Assembly (NCBI RefSeq): GCF_001713395.1
Contig: NZ_CP016450.1
Span: 3,440,501 to 3,504,500, forward strand
DNA from: Sinorhizobium sp. RAC02
Lineage (GTDB): Bacteria > Pseudomonadota > Alphaproteobacteria > Rhizobiales > Rhizobiaceae
Reading direction: 5' to 3'
Length of the DNA: 64,000 nt
The position numbers and the translations under genes were made by a program. Under the pieces are notes generated by a model, which saw only the letters and a list, made by a program, of their open reading frames with translations, was not told the DNA's origin and did not search any database. Of the stretch, positions 25,114-35,243 are shown piece by piece (positions within the stretch are counted from its first letter, which is position 1; every line of letters begins with the position of its first letter).

Positions 25114-25191
25114 CGTCATCCTCGGCCCTGAGCCGAGGATCCATGCCGCGGCTGCGGTCGGTGGATGCTCGGGTCAAGCCCGAGCATGACG
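25114..25191. repeat. Palindromic intergenic repeat, family A, second copy
   Basis: Arms CGTCATCCTCGG...CCGAGGATCCA and TGGATGCTCGG...CCGAGCATGACG reproduce the layout of the copy at 4761-4849, with a few compensated changes inside each half. It is placed at the 3' side of the ABC-F gene. Confidence 0.8.
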
Positions 25192-25225
25192 AAGGAGAGG
25201 TTGGGCGACGTTCTCAGCGGCCGTC

Positions 25226-27052
<1,827 letters not shown>

Positions 27053-27055
27053 GGG

Positions 27056-27721
27056 TCAGGCTCCTGAAAGGTCATAGGGCCGGGCGATCAGGATCGCGCG
27101 GCCGGAGGCGAGCGAAAGACGGATTGCGCCTTCCGCGACATTGGAGATGGTGCGGGATGCCCCGAAGGGCAGCGAGAAATTCGTCAGCGGATAGCGCACG
27201 TTGCCGATATCGAGGCCTGCAAGCGGCGAGAGGCCGAGAACGGAAAACAGGCTGCCCTTCGGCAGGTCGATTTCGCGGCTGCCTGGCAGGAGCGGCCAGG
27301 CCTCTTCCTCGCCGGAGGTGAGTTTTATCGAAAAGCCCTGCTCTTCCAGCGATACGGCGTGGAGGAGGTGCATCAGGGCATGGTCGCTGCGTTCGCCGCC
27401 GAGTGCGCCGGCCAGCACGATGTTTTTTGCGCCGCGCTCGGTGGCGGCGGAGACGGCGATGGCGCCGTCGGTCTCGTTCTTGGCGACGGGATAGGGCTGG
27501 CGCTCGATGTCCGGCCAGGCGGCCAGCAAGTCCGGCGGCGTGGAATCGAAATCGCCGACCCAGATTTCCGGCGTGACGCCAAGGGTTTTCGCATGCCGCA
27601 TGCCGCCATCGGCCGCCACGACACGCGCACCCGCAACGTCCGCCGCAAGCCGCGGCGTCGGCTGGAGCGCGCCTCCGAGGAGGACGACGAAGGTCTGGTC
27701 TGTCGGTGCCGGCAAGGTCAT
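27056..27721 (-). CDS. thiN: Thiamine pyrophosphokinase
   Basis: A ~221-residue enzyme that transfers pyrophosphate from ATP to thiamine to make thiamine diphosphate. Diagnostic segments are VVLLGGALQPTPRL, VVAADGGMRHAKTLGVTPEIWVGDFDSTPPDL, NETDGAIAVSAATERGAKNIVLAGALGGERSDHALMHLL and GSLFSVLGLSPLAGLDIGNVRYPL. The start MTLPAPTDQTFVVLLGG is supported by family alignment; the in-frame extension is repeat-like. It precedes the uup-like gene with a 3-nt gap. Proximity to the TPP-controlled thiBPQ operon fits a salvage role: imported thiamine is converted here to the cofactor. Confidence 0.92.
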   Translation of the reverse strand: MTLPAPTDQTFVVLLGGALQPTPRLAADVAGARVVAADGGMRHAKTLGVTPEIWVGDFDSTPPDLLAAWPDIERQPYPVAKNETDGAIAVSAATERGAKNIVLAGALGGERSDHALMHLLHAVSLEEQGFSIKLTSGEEEAWPLLPGSREIDLPKGSLFSVLGLSPLAGLDIGNVRYPLTNFSLPFGASRTISNVAEGAIRLSLASGRAILIARPYDLSGA

Positions 27722-27842
27722 GGCTGATGCCCTTAGCGCATGTTTCCGGGAAAGGGAAAGATTTTGGCGTTTTGCCCGGCTCTTCCGAGCCAGCAGGCAT
27801 ATCCACGCGGCGTTTCCGCCCGTGGTTTTGTGAGGAAGCATC

Positions 27843-28361
27843 GGACGGGGCGCTGGAAGCTGCCTCGTATGAGTGAGTTTATGTGGCACCTTGCAGCGCC
27901 CCGTTCAGCGGTTTTTGCCTGCGACTCGGTCTCTCTGGGAGGATGGGTCTATGGGAACGGTGGCGTGCCTTTCCGCAGGGAAAGCGCCATGCACGCCCTC
28001 AGACTTACGGCGCCGCAGCCATGGCTGCCGGTCGGCACCGTCTTCCATCGCGCCGGACGAACCGGGGTAAACCCCGCGGACGTCACCCGGCGCCAAACCC
28101 GATCCCTTTGTGTGCCCCACAGGCACGCCCGTCGAATTTATCAGGAGAAACGGCAGGCCCGGCCCGGCGCCCCCGTCGTTTCCCCCGGATCGCCGGAGGG
28201 AGACCATTTTCCGCAGGCCCTTCCGGTGAAGGTTCACGTCCTTCCCGCACCGAAAGCGCCGATCCCGCCTGACTGCCACGCCTGGCAGCGTATCCTTCGG
28301 CGGGATGAGAGGATTGTAGGCATGGATTTGCGGGGTGGGGAAAATGTGGGGACTTTTTTTT
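27843..28361. ncRNA. Densely structured intergenic region; candidate structured RNA of unknown family
   Basis: This gap of about 750 nt between thiN and the 58-aa gene holds no convincing protein; all frames are open, as expected for GC-rich DNA. Strong stems are: 27843-27855/27894-27906 (13 bp, one G-U); 27962-27968/27991-27997 enclosing 27969-27974/27979-27984; the palindrome 28015-28028; 28051-28056/28087-28092 enclosing CGGGGTAAACCCCG (28063-28076); 28112-28116/28122-28126; 28228-28232/28240-28244; and 28262-28269/28299-28306 enclosing 28273-28278/28283-28288. A T8 tract ends it at 28354-28361 on the plus strand. CCCCACA (28115-28121) can also pair with TGTGGGG (28345-28351). I find no RNase P, tmRNA, SRP, TPP or cobalamin hallmarks. 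Strand and transcription are unknown. Confidence 0.35.
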
Positions 28362-28415
28362 GAAGATGACGGCTTCCTTTCGTACTGCTGGCTCTGGCCG
28401 ATAACACCCAGAAAG

Positions 28416-28448
28416 CAAAAACCCGGATGCAGGGACATCCGGGCTTTT
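28416..28448 (-). terminator. Terminator of the 58-aa secreted protein gene
   Basis: CCCGGATG (28422-28429) pairs with CATCCGGG (28436-28443), flanked by A-rich and T-rich runs. The minus-strand stem is followed by TTTTTGC, 24-50 nt after the stop codon. Confidence 0.75.
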
Positions 28449-28471
28449 GGGGAGGTCAGGGGGCGGGTGGT

Positions 28472-28648
28472 TTATTTGCAGACCTTGATCTTCTTGATGA
28501 TGACGTTGCCGTAGTAATCGTAGGACTTCACTTTCTTGATGAAGCAGTGCGGCTTGTGGCCGTAGCTGTAGTAGCCGGCCTGCGAGGGGGCGGCGAAGGA
28601 AACGGCTGCAACGAGGGCAACGGTGGCGGAAACGATGAACTTGCGCAT
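28472..28648 (-). CDS. Small secreted Tyr/Lys-rich protein, paralogue of the 80-aa gene
   Basis: A 58-residue exported peptide. The signal peptide MRKFIVSATVALVAAVSFAA with PSQA is nearly the same as that of the 80-residue protein at 24729-24971. The mature part starts GYYSYGHKPHCF and then diverges into a Lys/Ile/Tyr-rich chain with two cysteines, ending IIKKIKVCK. An AGGAGAG ribosome site precedes the ATG. The upstream inverted repeat, spacing and leader hairpin are conserved with the paralogue, so both are probably under one regulator. Function unknown; the two cysteines could form a disulfide. Confidence 0.8.
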   Translation of the reverse strand: MRKFIVSATVALVAAVSFAAPSQAGYYSYGHKPHCFIKKVKSYDYYGNVIIKKIKVCK

Positions 28649-28669
28649 GGGTCTCTCCTGAGTTCCGGG

Positions 28670-28741
28670 GGATGAGCCTCTCTCATCCGGTAATTGGACT
28701 TTCCCACATCGCCCCGCCCCGCGCTGTTCCGCATGGAACAG
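28670..28741 (-). promoter_or_regulatory. Conserved control region of the 58-aa secreted protein gene
   Basis: It comprises the perfect inverted repeat CTGTTCC-GCAT-GGAACAG (28724-28741), then 14 bp further CGATGTGGGAAAGTC (minus strand), then the leader hairpin GGATGAG-CCTCT-CTCATCC (28670-28688). Element order and spacing equal those at 25001-25072. Confidence 0.6.
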
Positions 28742-28832
28742 GCCGGGGCCGTGCCGTTTTGCATCGACCGGAGGGTGCTTGCCCGCACAACCCCTTGCGC
28801 ACTGTCACAAGCGGGATTATGCCTTTTCCTGC

Positions 28833-28928
28833 TCTAACGGGGTGCTTGTGGGTTTCGATCCATGGGCTGAGAGGCGGTTTCGCCAACCCGAAGAACCTGA
28901 TCCGGCTCGTACCGGCGGAGGGATTAGA
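28833..28928 (+). promoter_or_regulatory. TPP riboswitch (THI element) of thiBPQ
   Basis: The closing stem TCTAA/TTAGA brackets the conserved boxes ACGGGGTGC, GGGCTGAGA, ACCCG, GAACCTGATCCGG and the 3' GTACCGGCGGAGGGA. These are the pyrimidine- and pyrophosphate-sensing helices of the TPP aptamer. It lies 51 nt upstream of thiB, whose AGGAGG ribosome site could be the regulated target. Confidence 0.96.
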
Positions 28929-28979
28929 CGGCACATTCCAGCGCCCTATTCCCGTTTGTGAACAGACTAGGAGGCGCGG

Positions 28980-29987
28980 ATGCGCAAGATTGTATTGTCC
29001 TCGATTGCGGCACTTGCCGTTTCCATCGCTTTTCCCGCCTTCGCGCAGGACAAGACGCTAACGATCTACACCTATGAAAGCTTCGTTTCCGAATGGGGCC
29101 CCGGCCCGAAGGTCAAGGAAGCCTTCGAAAAGACCTGCGGCTGCACGGTCGAATGGGTCGGCGTGGCCGACGGCGTCGAGCTGTTGACGCGCCTGAAGCT
29201 GGAAGGCGAGGGCACGAAGGCCGACGTGGTGCTCGGCCTCGACACCAACCTTATTACCGAGGCGAAGGCGACCGGGCTTTTCGAGGCGCACGGCCTGACG
29301 CCCGAGGGGCTGACGGTGCCGGGCGGTTTTTCCGACGATACGTTCCTGCCCTATGACTACGGCCATTTCGCCGTGATCTACGACACCGAAACGGTGAAAA
29401 ATCCGCCGACGAGCCTGAAGGAACTGGTCGAGGGCGATCCGTCGCAGAAGATCGTCATCGAGGACCCGCGCACCTCGACGCCGGGGCTCGGCCTGCTGCT
29501 CTGGGTGAAGTCGGTCTATGGCGACAAGGCGGGCGAGGCCTGGGGCACGCTCAAGAACCGCGTCTTGACGGTGACGCCCGGCTGGTCGGAAGCGTACGGC
29601 CTGTTCACCAAGGGCGAGGCGCCGATGGTGCTGTCCTACACGACCTCGCCGGCCTACCATGTGATCGCGGAAAAGTCGGAGCGCTACAAGGCGGCCGCCT
29701 TCTCCGAAGGGCATTATGTGCAGATCGAGGTGGCCGGCCTGACGCGCACCTCCGACGACAAGGACCTGGCAAAGCAGTTCCTGACCTTCATGACCGGACC
29801 TGACTTCCAGTCGATCATCCCGGAAACCAACTGGATGATGCCGGCCGCCAAGACGAAGGATCCGCTGCCGGCCGCCTTCGACGCACTGGTCAAACCGGAA
29901 AAGACCTTCCTGATGGCATCGGACGAGGTGGCGGCGAACCGCAAGGCCTGGATCGACGAATGGCTGGCCGCGATGAGCGCCAAGTAA
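28980..29987 (+). CDS. thiB: Thiamine ABC transporter, periplasmic binding protein
   Basis: A 335-residue periplasmic binding protein for thiamine and its phosphates. A signal peptide covers residues 1-22 (ending AFPAFAQ). The mature protein opens [37 protein letters not shown], characteristic of ThiB/TbpA, and includes [33 protein letters not shown] and [29 protein letters not shown]. The start follows AGGAGGCGCGG at ideal distance. It is the first gene of the TPP-riboswitch operon thiBPQ, and thiP begins 1 nt after its stop. Confidence 0.97.
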   Translation: MRKIVLSSIAALAVSIAFPAFAQDKTLTIYTYESFVSEWGPGPKVKEAFEKTCGCTVEWVGVADGVELLTRLKLEGEGTKADVVLGLDTNLITEAKATGLFEAHGLTPEGLTVPGGFSDDTFLPYDYGHFAVIYDTETVKNPPTSLKELVEGDPSQKIVIEDPRTSTPGLGLLLWVKSVYGDKAGEAWGTLKNRVLTVTPGWSEAYGLFTKGEAPMVLSYTTSPAYHVIAEKSERYKAAAFSEGHYVQIEVAGLTRTSDDKDLAKQFLTFMTGPDFQSIIPETNWMMPAAKTKDPLPAAFDALVKPEKTFLMASDEVAANRKAWIDEWLAAMSAK

Positions 29988-29988
29988 C

Positions 29989-31611
29989 GTGATCTTCGCA
30001 CGCGCTGAACGAAAGACATTGCGCGTCGCCGGGGGCCTTGCCCTCGGCGGCGTGCTTGCTTTCGTCGGCGTGGCGACGGTGATGCTGCTGGCGCATGCCG
30101 GCGGCGGCGATACGCCGCTGTTCGACGCCTATATCTGGCGCGTGGCGCAGTTTACCCTGATGCAGGCGACACTTTCGACCGGGCTTTCCCTCCTGCTTGC
30201 CATTCCCGTCGCCCGCGCGCTGGCGCGACAGCGGGATTTTCGGGAGCGGGTGTGGATCATCCGCCTCTCCGTCGTGCCGCTCGGGCTGCCGGCGCTGGTG
30301 GCTGCGCTTGGCATTATCGAGGTCTGGGGGCGGCAGGGTGTGGTCAATGATCTGCTGCGGCTCGGTGGTTTGCAGAACCCGGTCAGCGTCTACGGGCTCG
30401 CCGGCATCCTGATTGCCCATGTCTTCTTCAACCTGCCGCTCGCCGCCCGCTTCCTGCTGGCGGCGCTCGACCGCATTCCGCCGGAATACTGGCTGTCGTC
30501 GGCCAATCTCGGCATGGGCGGCGGTGCTGTCTTCCGGCTGATCGAATGGCCGGTGATCCGGCGCGTCTTGCCGGGCATTGCCGGGCTCGTCTTCATGCTT
30601 TGCGCAACGAGTTTCACCATCGTGCTGACGCTCGGCGGCGGGCCGGCGGCGACGACGATCGAGGTGGCGATCTACCAGGCGCTGCGCTTCGATTTCGATC
30701 CGCAGCGCGCCGTGCTTCTGGCCTTCCTGCAGATCGCCGTGACGGCGGCGCTGCTCTGGCTCCTGTCGCTGTTCGCGCGTCCCCCGGAGGAAGGTGCGAC
30801 GGCCGGCCGCGCCATCCGCCGTTTCGACGGGCGCCGGCGGCGCCTTGCCGATGGGGTCGTCATCCTCGTCTTCACGCTGTTCACCGCCGCGCCGCTCGCC
30901 GCGACCCTTGCGGCGGGGCTGGCGGCGGATTTCGGCCGGCTGGCGCTTGATCCGCTGCTGCATCGGGCGCTGCTCACCAGCCTTGCGATCTCCTTTGCTT
31001 CCGCGAGCCTCAGCCTCGCGATCGCCTTGCCGGTCGTGCTCGTGCCGCGGCTTGCGGAAGCGGGCGGTGCGGGTGCCGCAACGCGGGCGATGGGCCGCGC
31101 GCTGCCGGCGGTCGGTTCGCTCATCCTGCTCGTGCCGCCGGTCGTCGTCGCGACGGGCTGGTTTCTGGTGCTCCGGCTGTTCGGCGAGACGGGGCGGTTC
31201 GCGCCTGCCGTCATCACCGTCATCAATGCGCTGATGGCGCTGCCCTTCGTGGTGCGCGTGCTGGAGCCGGCCTATCGCACGCATCTTGCCCGCACGGCAC
31301 GGCTTGCGCTCAGCCTCGGCGTCACAGGGATGCATCGCCTGCTATGGATCGACTGGCCGGCACTCAAGAAACCGTTCCTGACGGCCTTTGCCTTTGCCAT
31401 GGCGCTGTCGCTCGGCGATCTCGGGGCCGTCGCCATCTTCGGTGCCGAAGGTTTTGTCACGCTGCCCTGGCTGCTGTTCTCGCGCATGGCGAGCTATCGC
31501 ACGGCGGATGCGGCGGGCATCGCGCTGATCCTCGGCCTGATATGCCTGGCTCTGACGCTGCCCTCGACGGCGGCGGAGCGTCCAACGGAAAGACCCTCCA
31601 GCGATGCCTGA
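29989..31611 (+). CDS. thiP: Thiamine ABC transporter, permease
   Basis: A 540-residue double-length permease with about 12 membrane segments arranged as two fused halves. Each half carries a binding-protein-dependent transport motif, seen around PPEYWLSSANLGMGGGAVFRLIEWPVIRRVLPG and LSLGVTGMHRLLWIDWPALKKPFL. This fused architecture is usual for ThiP. It starts with GTG one base after the thiB stop and overlaps thiQ by 8 bp, so the three genes are translationally coupled. It imports thiamine across the inner membrane using ThiQ. Confidence 0.96.
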   Translation: MIFARAERKTLRVAGGLALGGVLAFVGVATVMLLAHAGGGDTPLFDAYIWRVAQFTLMQATLSTGLSLLLAIPVARALARQRDFRERVWIIRLSVVPLGLPALVAALGIIEVWGRQGVVNDLLRLGGLQNPVSVYGLAGILIAHVFFNLPLAARFLLAALDRIPPEYWLSSANLGMGGGAVFRLIEWPVIRRVLPGIAGLVFMLCATSFTIVLTLGGGPAATTIEVAIYQALRFDFDPQRAVLLAFLQIAVTAALLWLLSLFARPPEEGATAGRAIRRFDGRRRRLADGVVILVFTLFTAAPLAATLAAGLAADFGRLALDPLLHRALLTSLAISFASASLSLAIALPVVLVPRLAEAGGAGAATRAMGRALPAVGSLILLVPPVVVATGWFLVLRLFGETGRFAPAVITVINALMALPFVVRVLEPAYRTHLARTARLALSLGVTGMHRLLWIDWPALKKPFLTAFAFAMALSLGDLGAVAIFGAEGFVTLPWLLFSRMASYRTADAAGIALILGLICLALTLPSTAAERPTERPSSDA

Positions 31612-32323
31612 TATTGCCGTTCGCCTGACCGATGTCACCGTGCGCTTCGATGAGAAACGGCTGACCTTCGATTGCGCCATTGCCGCGGGCGAAGCGGTTG
31701 CCGTGGCGGGGCCGTCGGGGGCGGGGAAATCGACGCTGTTCAACGTGATCGCCGGTTTCCAGGCGCCGGCGGCGGGGACGGTGTCGCTTCTTGGCGAGGA
31801 TATGGCGGCGCGCGAACCGGCGGAGCGGCCCGTCTCCATCATCTTCCAGGACAACAATCTCTTCGCGCATCTAACGATTGCCGACAATGTCGGGCTTGGC
31901 ATCCATCCGGGGCTGCGGCTCGATACGGCGGCGCGGCAGAGCGTTTTCTCGGCGCTTTCACGCGTCGGCCTCGGTGGTTTCGAGCGACGCCTGCCCGGCT
32001 CGCTCTCCGGCGGCGAGCGGCAGCGCGTGGCGCTCGCCCGCGCGCTGGTGCGGCGCCGGCCGATCCTGCTGCTCGACGAGCCGTTTGCAGCACTCGATCC
32101 GGCCATGCGGGCCGACATGGCAAAGCTGCTTCTAGAGCTTCGTGCCGAGACGAAGAGCACGATGCTGTTCATCACCCACCAGCCGGACGATATCCGCCGG
32201 CTGGCCGACCGGGTGCTGTTTCTCGAGGACGGTGCGATCGTGCTCGACGAGGCGGCGCGCGACTTCCTATCGCGGCGGGAACCGCCAGGGGTTGCAAAAT
32301 TCCTCGGTCATTCCGCGATTTAG
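31604..32323 (+). CDS. thiQ: Thiamine ABC transporter, ATP-binding protein
   Basis: A 239-residue ABC ATPase. The Walker A motif is GPSGAGKST, the Q-loop FQDNNLF, the signature LSGGERQRVALARAL, Walker B ILLLDEPFAALDP and the switch histidine FITHQPDDIRR. The N-terminus IAVRLTDVTVRFDEKRLTFDCAIAAGE is typical of ThiQ, which is shorter than other importer ATPases because it lacks a regulatory C-domain. It energises ThiP and overlaps the 3' end of thiP by 8 bp. All motifs are intact. Confidence 0.96.
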   Translation: MPDIAVRLTDVTVRFDEKRLTFDCAIAAGEAVAVAGPSGAGKSTLFNVIAGFQAPAAGTVSLLGEDMAAREPAERPVSIIFQDNNLFAHLTIADNVGLGIHPGLRLDTAARQSVFSALSRVGLGGFERRLPGSLSGGERQRVALARALVRRRPILLLDEPFAALDPAMRADMAKLLLELRAETKSTMLFITHQPDDIRRLADRVLFLEDGAIVLDEAARDFLSRREPPGVAKFLGHSAI

Positions 32324-32537
32324 CGGGAAGGGCGGGTTTTCGCCCTCGCGCGGTGCCACAATTTGGTCGCCCCCCTGTGTCACCGGAGCCACAAGGGAAG
32401 CGTTTGTCGAATCGGAGGTTGCCGGCCGGGTATGGTGCGTCTATCTCCTCTATTCGAGGACGCGAGGATCCGCGTTCGAGCTGCACCGCAGGGTTGCTGT
32501 TCGGGCGAGGGCTCCGTCATGGCTGTGGGCAAGAGAA

Positions 32538-34043
32538 ATGGCGAAAGCAATGCAGGACACTGCAGTGGTATCCGGACGCGGGGTTTTCAGACCCATCGCG
32601 GGGCTGCTGCTTGCCGGCATGCTGCTTTCCGGCTGCCAGTCGATCATCGAGCAGACCTACGAGCCAACGATCTCGCCATCGTCCAATCCGCAGATCGTCG
32701 ACGAGGTGCAGAAGAACGATCCGCGCGCCCAGATGGGTGCACGCGAGCATCCGCGCATCGTTGCGAGCTATGGCGGCGAGTACAAGGACGCCAAAACCGA
32801 GCGGCTTGTCGCGCGCATTGCCGGCGCACTGACGCTCGTTTCGGAAAACCCGAACCAGTCCTATCGCATCACCATCCTGAATTCACCGGCGATCAACGCC
32901 TTTGCGCTGCCGGGCGGTTATCTCTACGTGACGCGCGGCCTGCTGGCGCTTGCCAATGATGCATCGGAAGTGGCGGCCGTGCTGTCGCACGAAATGGCGC
33001 ACGTCACCGCCAATCACGGCATCGAGCGACAGAAGAAGGAAGAGGCGGAAGTCATCGCGAGCCGCGTGGTGGCGGAAGTGCTCTCCAGCAACATTGCCGG
33101 CAAGCAGGCGCTGGCGCGCGGGAAAATGCGCCTCGCCGCCTTCTCGCGCAACCAGGAACTCCAGGCCGACGTCATCGGCGTGCGCATGCTGGGCGAGGCG
33201 GGTTACGACCCGTATGCGGCGGCGCGTTTCCTCGATTCCATGGCGGCCTATGCCCGCTTCACGGCGGTCGACCCCGATTCCGACCAGAGCCTCGACTTCC
33301 TGTCGAGCCATCCGAACGCGCCGCAGCGCGTGGAACTGGCGCGGCTGCATGCACGGGCCTTCGGGGCGGAAGGCACGGTGGGCGACCGTGGCCGCGACTA
33401 TTACCTCGCCGGCATCGACGGTCTGCTCTACGGCGATGCGCCGGAAGAAGGCTATGTGCGCGGCCAGACCTTCCTGCACGGCAAGCTCGGCATCCGCTTC
33501 GACGTGCCTGTCGGCTTCCAGATCGACAACAAGGCCGAGGCGGTTCTGGCGACCGGTCCCGGCGACGTGGCGATCCGCTTCGACGGCGTGGCCGACAGCC
33601 GCGGACAGGACCTGGTCAACTATATTTCGAGCGGCTGGGTGACCGGCCTCCGGCCCGAGACGATCCAGCCCATCATGATCAACGGGCTGGAGGGTGCCAC
33701 CGCCAAGGCGGCGGCCGACCGCTGGGAGTTCGACGTTACGGTCGTGCGCATCGACAAGCAGATCTACCGCTTCCTGACGGCGGTGCCGGCGGGCTCCAAG
33801 GCACTGGAACCGACGGCCGCGACCCTCAAGGGATCGTTCCGCAAGCTGACGCCGGCCGAAGTCGCCTCGCTCAAGCCGTTGCGTATCCGCGTCATTGCCG
33901 CGCGCGCCGGCGATACCGTGGGATCGCTTGCCGCACGCATGATGGGCACGGACAGGAAGGTCGATCTTTTCCGGCTGATCAACGCGATGACGGCGACCAG
34001 CACGGTGCGGCCGGGCGAAAAGTTCAAGATCATCAGCGAGTGA
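32538..34043 (+). CDS. M48 family metalloprotease, lipoprotein (BepA/YfgC-like) with C-terminal LysM-like domain
   Basis: A ~501-residue envelope protease. The N-terminus holds a lipobox LLSGC (Cys33). The M48 core has LPGGYLYVTRGLLALANDASEVAAVLSHEMAHVTANHGI, with zinc site HEMAH (151-155), and the third ligand region RNQELQADVIGVRMLGEAGYDP. The C-terminal ~60 residues (RVIAARAGDTVGSLAARMMG...LINAMTATSTVRPGEKFKI) resemble a LysM-type peptidoglycan-binding repeat. BepA-like proteases watch outer-membrane protein assembly. The ATG at 32538 follows AAGAGA; a second ATG is 12 nt downstream. It is transcribed away from thiQ and converges on rpoH2. Confidence 0.9.
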   Translation: MAKAMQDTAVVSGRGVFRPIAGLLLAGMLLSGCQSIIEQTYEPTISPSSNPQIVDEVQKNDPRAQMGAREHPRIVASYGGEYKDAKTERLVARIAGALTLVSENPNQSYRITILNSPAINAFALPGGYLYVTRGLLALANDASEVAAVLSHEMAHVTANHGIERQKKEEAEVIASRVVAEVLSSNIAGKQALARGKMRLAAFSRNQELQADVIGVRMLGEAGYDPYAAARFLDSMAAYARFTAVDPDSDQSLDFLSSHPNAPQRVELARLHARAFGAEGTVGDRGRDYYLAGIDGLLYGDAPEEGYVRGQTFLHGKLGIRFDVPVGFQIDNKAEAVLATGPGDVAIRFDGVADSRGQDLVNYISSGWVTGLRPETIQPIMINGLEGATAKAAADRWEFDVTVVRIDKQIYRFLTAVPAGSKALEPTAATLKGSFRKLTPAEVASLKPLRIRVIAARAGDTVGSLAARMMGTDRKVDLFRLINAMTATSTVRPGEKFKIISE

Positions 34044-34051
34044 TTTGAGTG

Positions 34052-34069
34052 GCGCCTCGTTTGAGGCGC
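34052..34069 (+). terminator. Hairpin after the M48 protease gene
   Basis: GCGCCTC-GTTT-GAGGCGC is a perfect 7-bp stem 9 nt after the stop codon. It lacks a clear T-tract, so it is a weak terminator candidate. Confidence 0.4.
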
Positions 34070-34079
34070 GCCGAGACCA

Positions 34080-34108
34080 TGGATCCCCGGATTAGACCCG
34101 AGGATCCA
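34080..34108. repeat. Palindromic intergenic repeat, family A, half copy
   Basis: TGGATCCCCGG...CCGAGGATCCA is a single half of the family A palindrome at 4761-4849. It lies between the convergent M48 and rpoH2 genes. Confidence 0.6.
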
Positions 34109-34121
34109 CCGGCATGGCGTC

Positions 34122-34982
34122 TCACGCGTAGGCGAAATCCGTCGTCTTGCTCACCAGCACGGCTTTCAGCTTTTCCAGCGCGCGGTTCTCGATCTGGCGG
34201 ACCCGCTCCTTGGAAATGCCGAGAAGAACGCCGAGCTCTTCGAGCGTCGCGCCATTTTCCGCAAGGCGGCGGGCGCGGATGATCTTCATCTCGCGCTCGT
34301 TGAGCTGGCCGAGTGCTGCGTGCAGCCAATGGTGACGCCGTTCGCCGTCGATGCTGCCTTCGGCCTGCTCGTCCGGCAGGGGGGCGTCGCTGGTCAGGAA
34401 GTCAAGGCGGCTGGAGCTTTCGCCCTCGGCCGAGGAAATCGGCGCCTGAAGCGACAGGTCGGAGGAGGAGAGGCGGGCATCCATGGTGCGCACGTCGGCC
34501 GTGCTGACGCCGAGGGCCGCGGCGATCTCCTGGTGCATGGCTTCCGCCGTCAGATAGGTGTCGCCGCGCGCGAGGCGGGCGCGCAGGCGCCGCAGATTGA
34601 AGAACAGCGCTTTCTGGGCGGAGCTTGTGCCGCCGCGCACGATGGACCAGTTGCGCAGCACATAATCCTGGATCGAGGCGCGGATCCACCAGCTGGCATA
34701 GGTGGAAAAGCGCACCTGGCGCTCCGGCTCGAAGCGGGCGGCGGCTTCCAAGAGGCCGATGTAGCCTTCCTGAACGAGATCGCCGAGCGGAAGGCCGAAG
34801 TTGCGGAACTTGCCGGCCATCGAAACGACAAGCCGCATATGCGCCATGGCGATGCGGTTGCGGGCTTCCTGATCCTTGTTGTCCTTCCAGGCGTGGGCGA
34901 GGGCCTGCTCTTCCTCCCGCTCGAGATAGGGAGCCGACATTGCAAGCTTGATCATGCGGCGGTCTGCGGTCGTCGTAGCCAT
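34122..34982 (-). CDS. rpoH2: RNA polymerase sigma-32 factor, RpoH2 type
   Basis: A ~286-residue sigma-70-family factor of the heat-shock group. Region 2 reads RNRIAMAHMRLVVSMAGKFRNFGLPLGDLVQEGYIGLLEAAARFEPERQVRFSTYASWWIRASIQDYVLRNWSIVRGGTSSAQKALFFNLRRL, containing the RpoH box (AQKALFFNLR). Region 4 is LNEREMKIIRARRLAENGATLEELGVLLGISKERVRQIENRALEKLK. It differs from rhizobial RpoH1 in its N-terminus and matches the second, RpoH2-like group, known in Sinorhizobium to respond to the general stress pathway. The start MATTTADRRMIKLA is used. A 5'-leader hairpin lies at 35010-35043. Confidence 0.9.
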   Translation of the reverse strand: MATTTADRRMIKLAMSAPYLEREEEQALAHAWKDNKDQEARNRIAMAHMRLVVSMAGKFRNFGLPLGDLVQEGYIGLLEAAARFEPERQVRFSTYASWWIRASIQDYVLRNWSIVRGGTSSAQKALFFNLRRLRARLARGDTYLTAEAMHQEIAAALGVSTADVRTMDARLSSSDLSLQAPISSAEGESSSRLDFLTSDAPLPDEQAEGSIDGERRHHWLHAALGQLNEREMKIIRARRLAENGATLEELGVLLGISKERVRQIENRALEKLKAVLVSKTTDFAYA

Positions 34983-35009
34983 GGGGTCTCTCCACGTGAA
35001 CCGAACCGA

Positions 35010-35043
35010 TGCAAGGACGCCCGTTTCAGGCATTCGCCTTGCA
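35010..35043 (-). promoter_or_regulatory. Leader hairpin upstream of rpoH2
   Basis: TGCAAGG (35010-35016) pairs with CCTTGCA (35037-35043), with GCC/GGC pairing inside, 28-61 nt before the start codon. It could affect message stability or translation; function is unproven. Confidence 0.35.
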
Positions 35044-35192
35044 CCCTGCTTGATGATGACGTTTCAGAAAGACCGACGGTTCGCCCGAAACACCGATTCC
35101 GGGAAAAAAAGTGATGACCTCACGCCGCGGCCGCCCGAAGCCGGTCGTCCTCGGGGTTGCAAACGGCCCTGCGGCAGAAAAGTTCCAAAGAA

Positions 35193-35220
35193 AAAGCCCG
35201 GCTGTTGCCAGCCGGGCTTT
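35193..35220 (-). terminator. Terminator of carD
   Basis: AAAGCCCGGCTG-TTGC-CAGCCGGGCTTT is a perfect 12-bp stem flanked by A/T runs, 24 nt after the carD stop on the minus strand. Confidence 0.85.
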
Positions 35221-35243
35221 AAATTTGGAAGGCGCGCCCTAAA

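Noticed and set aside
27886..27900. TGGCAC followed by TTGCA as a sigma-54 promoter
   Set aside because: The spacing is only one base instead of five, which RNA polymerase-sigma-54 does not accept.
27843..28361. Possible RNase P RNA, tmRNA, 6S, SRP RNA or cobalamin riboswitch
   Set aside because: The conserved strings of these RNAs (for example GAGGAAAGTCC, the tmRNA tag region, the SRP GGAAGGAAGCAGC loop, the B12 box) are not present on either strand.
27905..28438. A 177-codon minus-strand frame in the structured region, and a 207-codon plus-strand frame
   Set aside because: All frames are open here, translations lack motifs or signal peptides, and there is no ribosome site; the nucleotide-level stems explain the region better.
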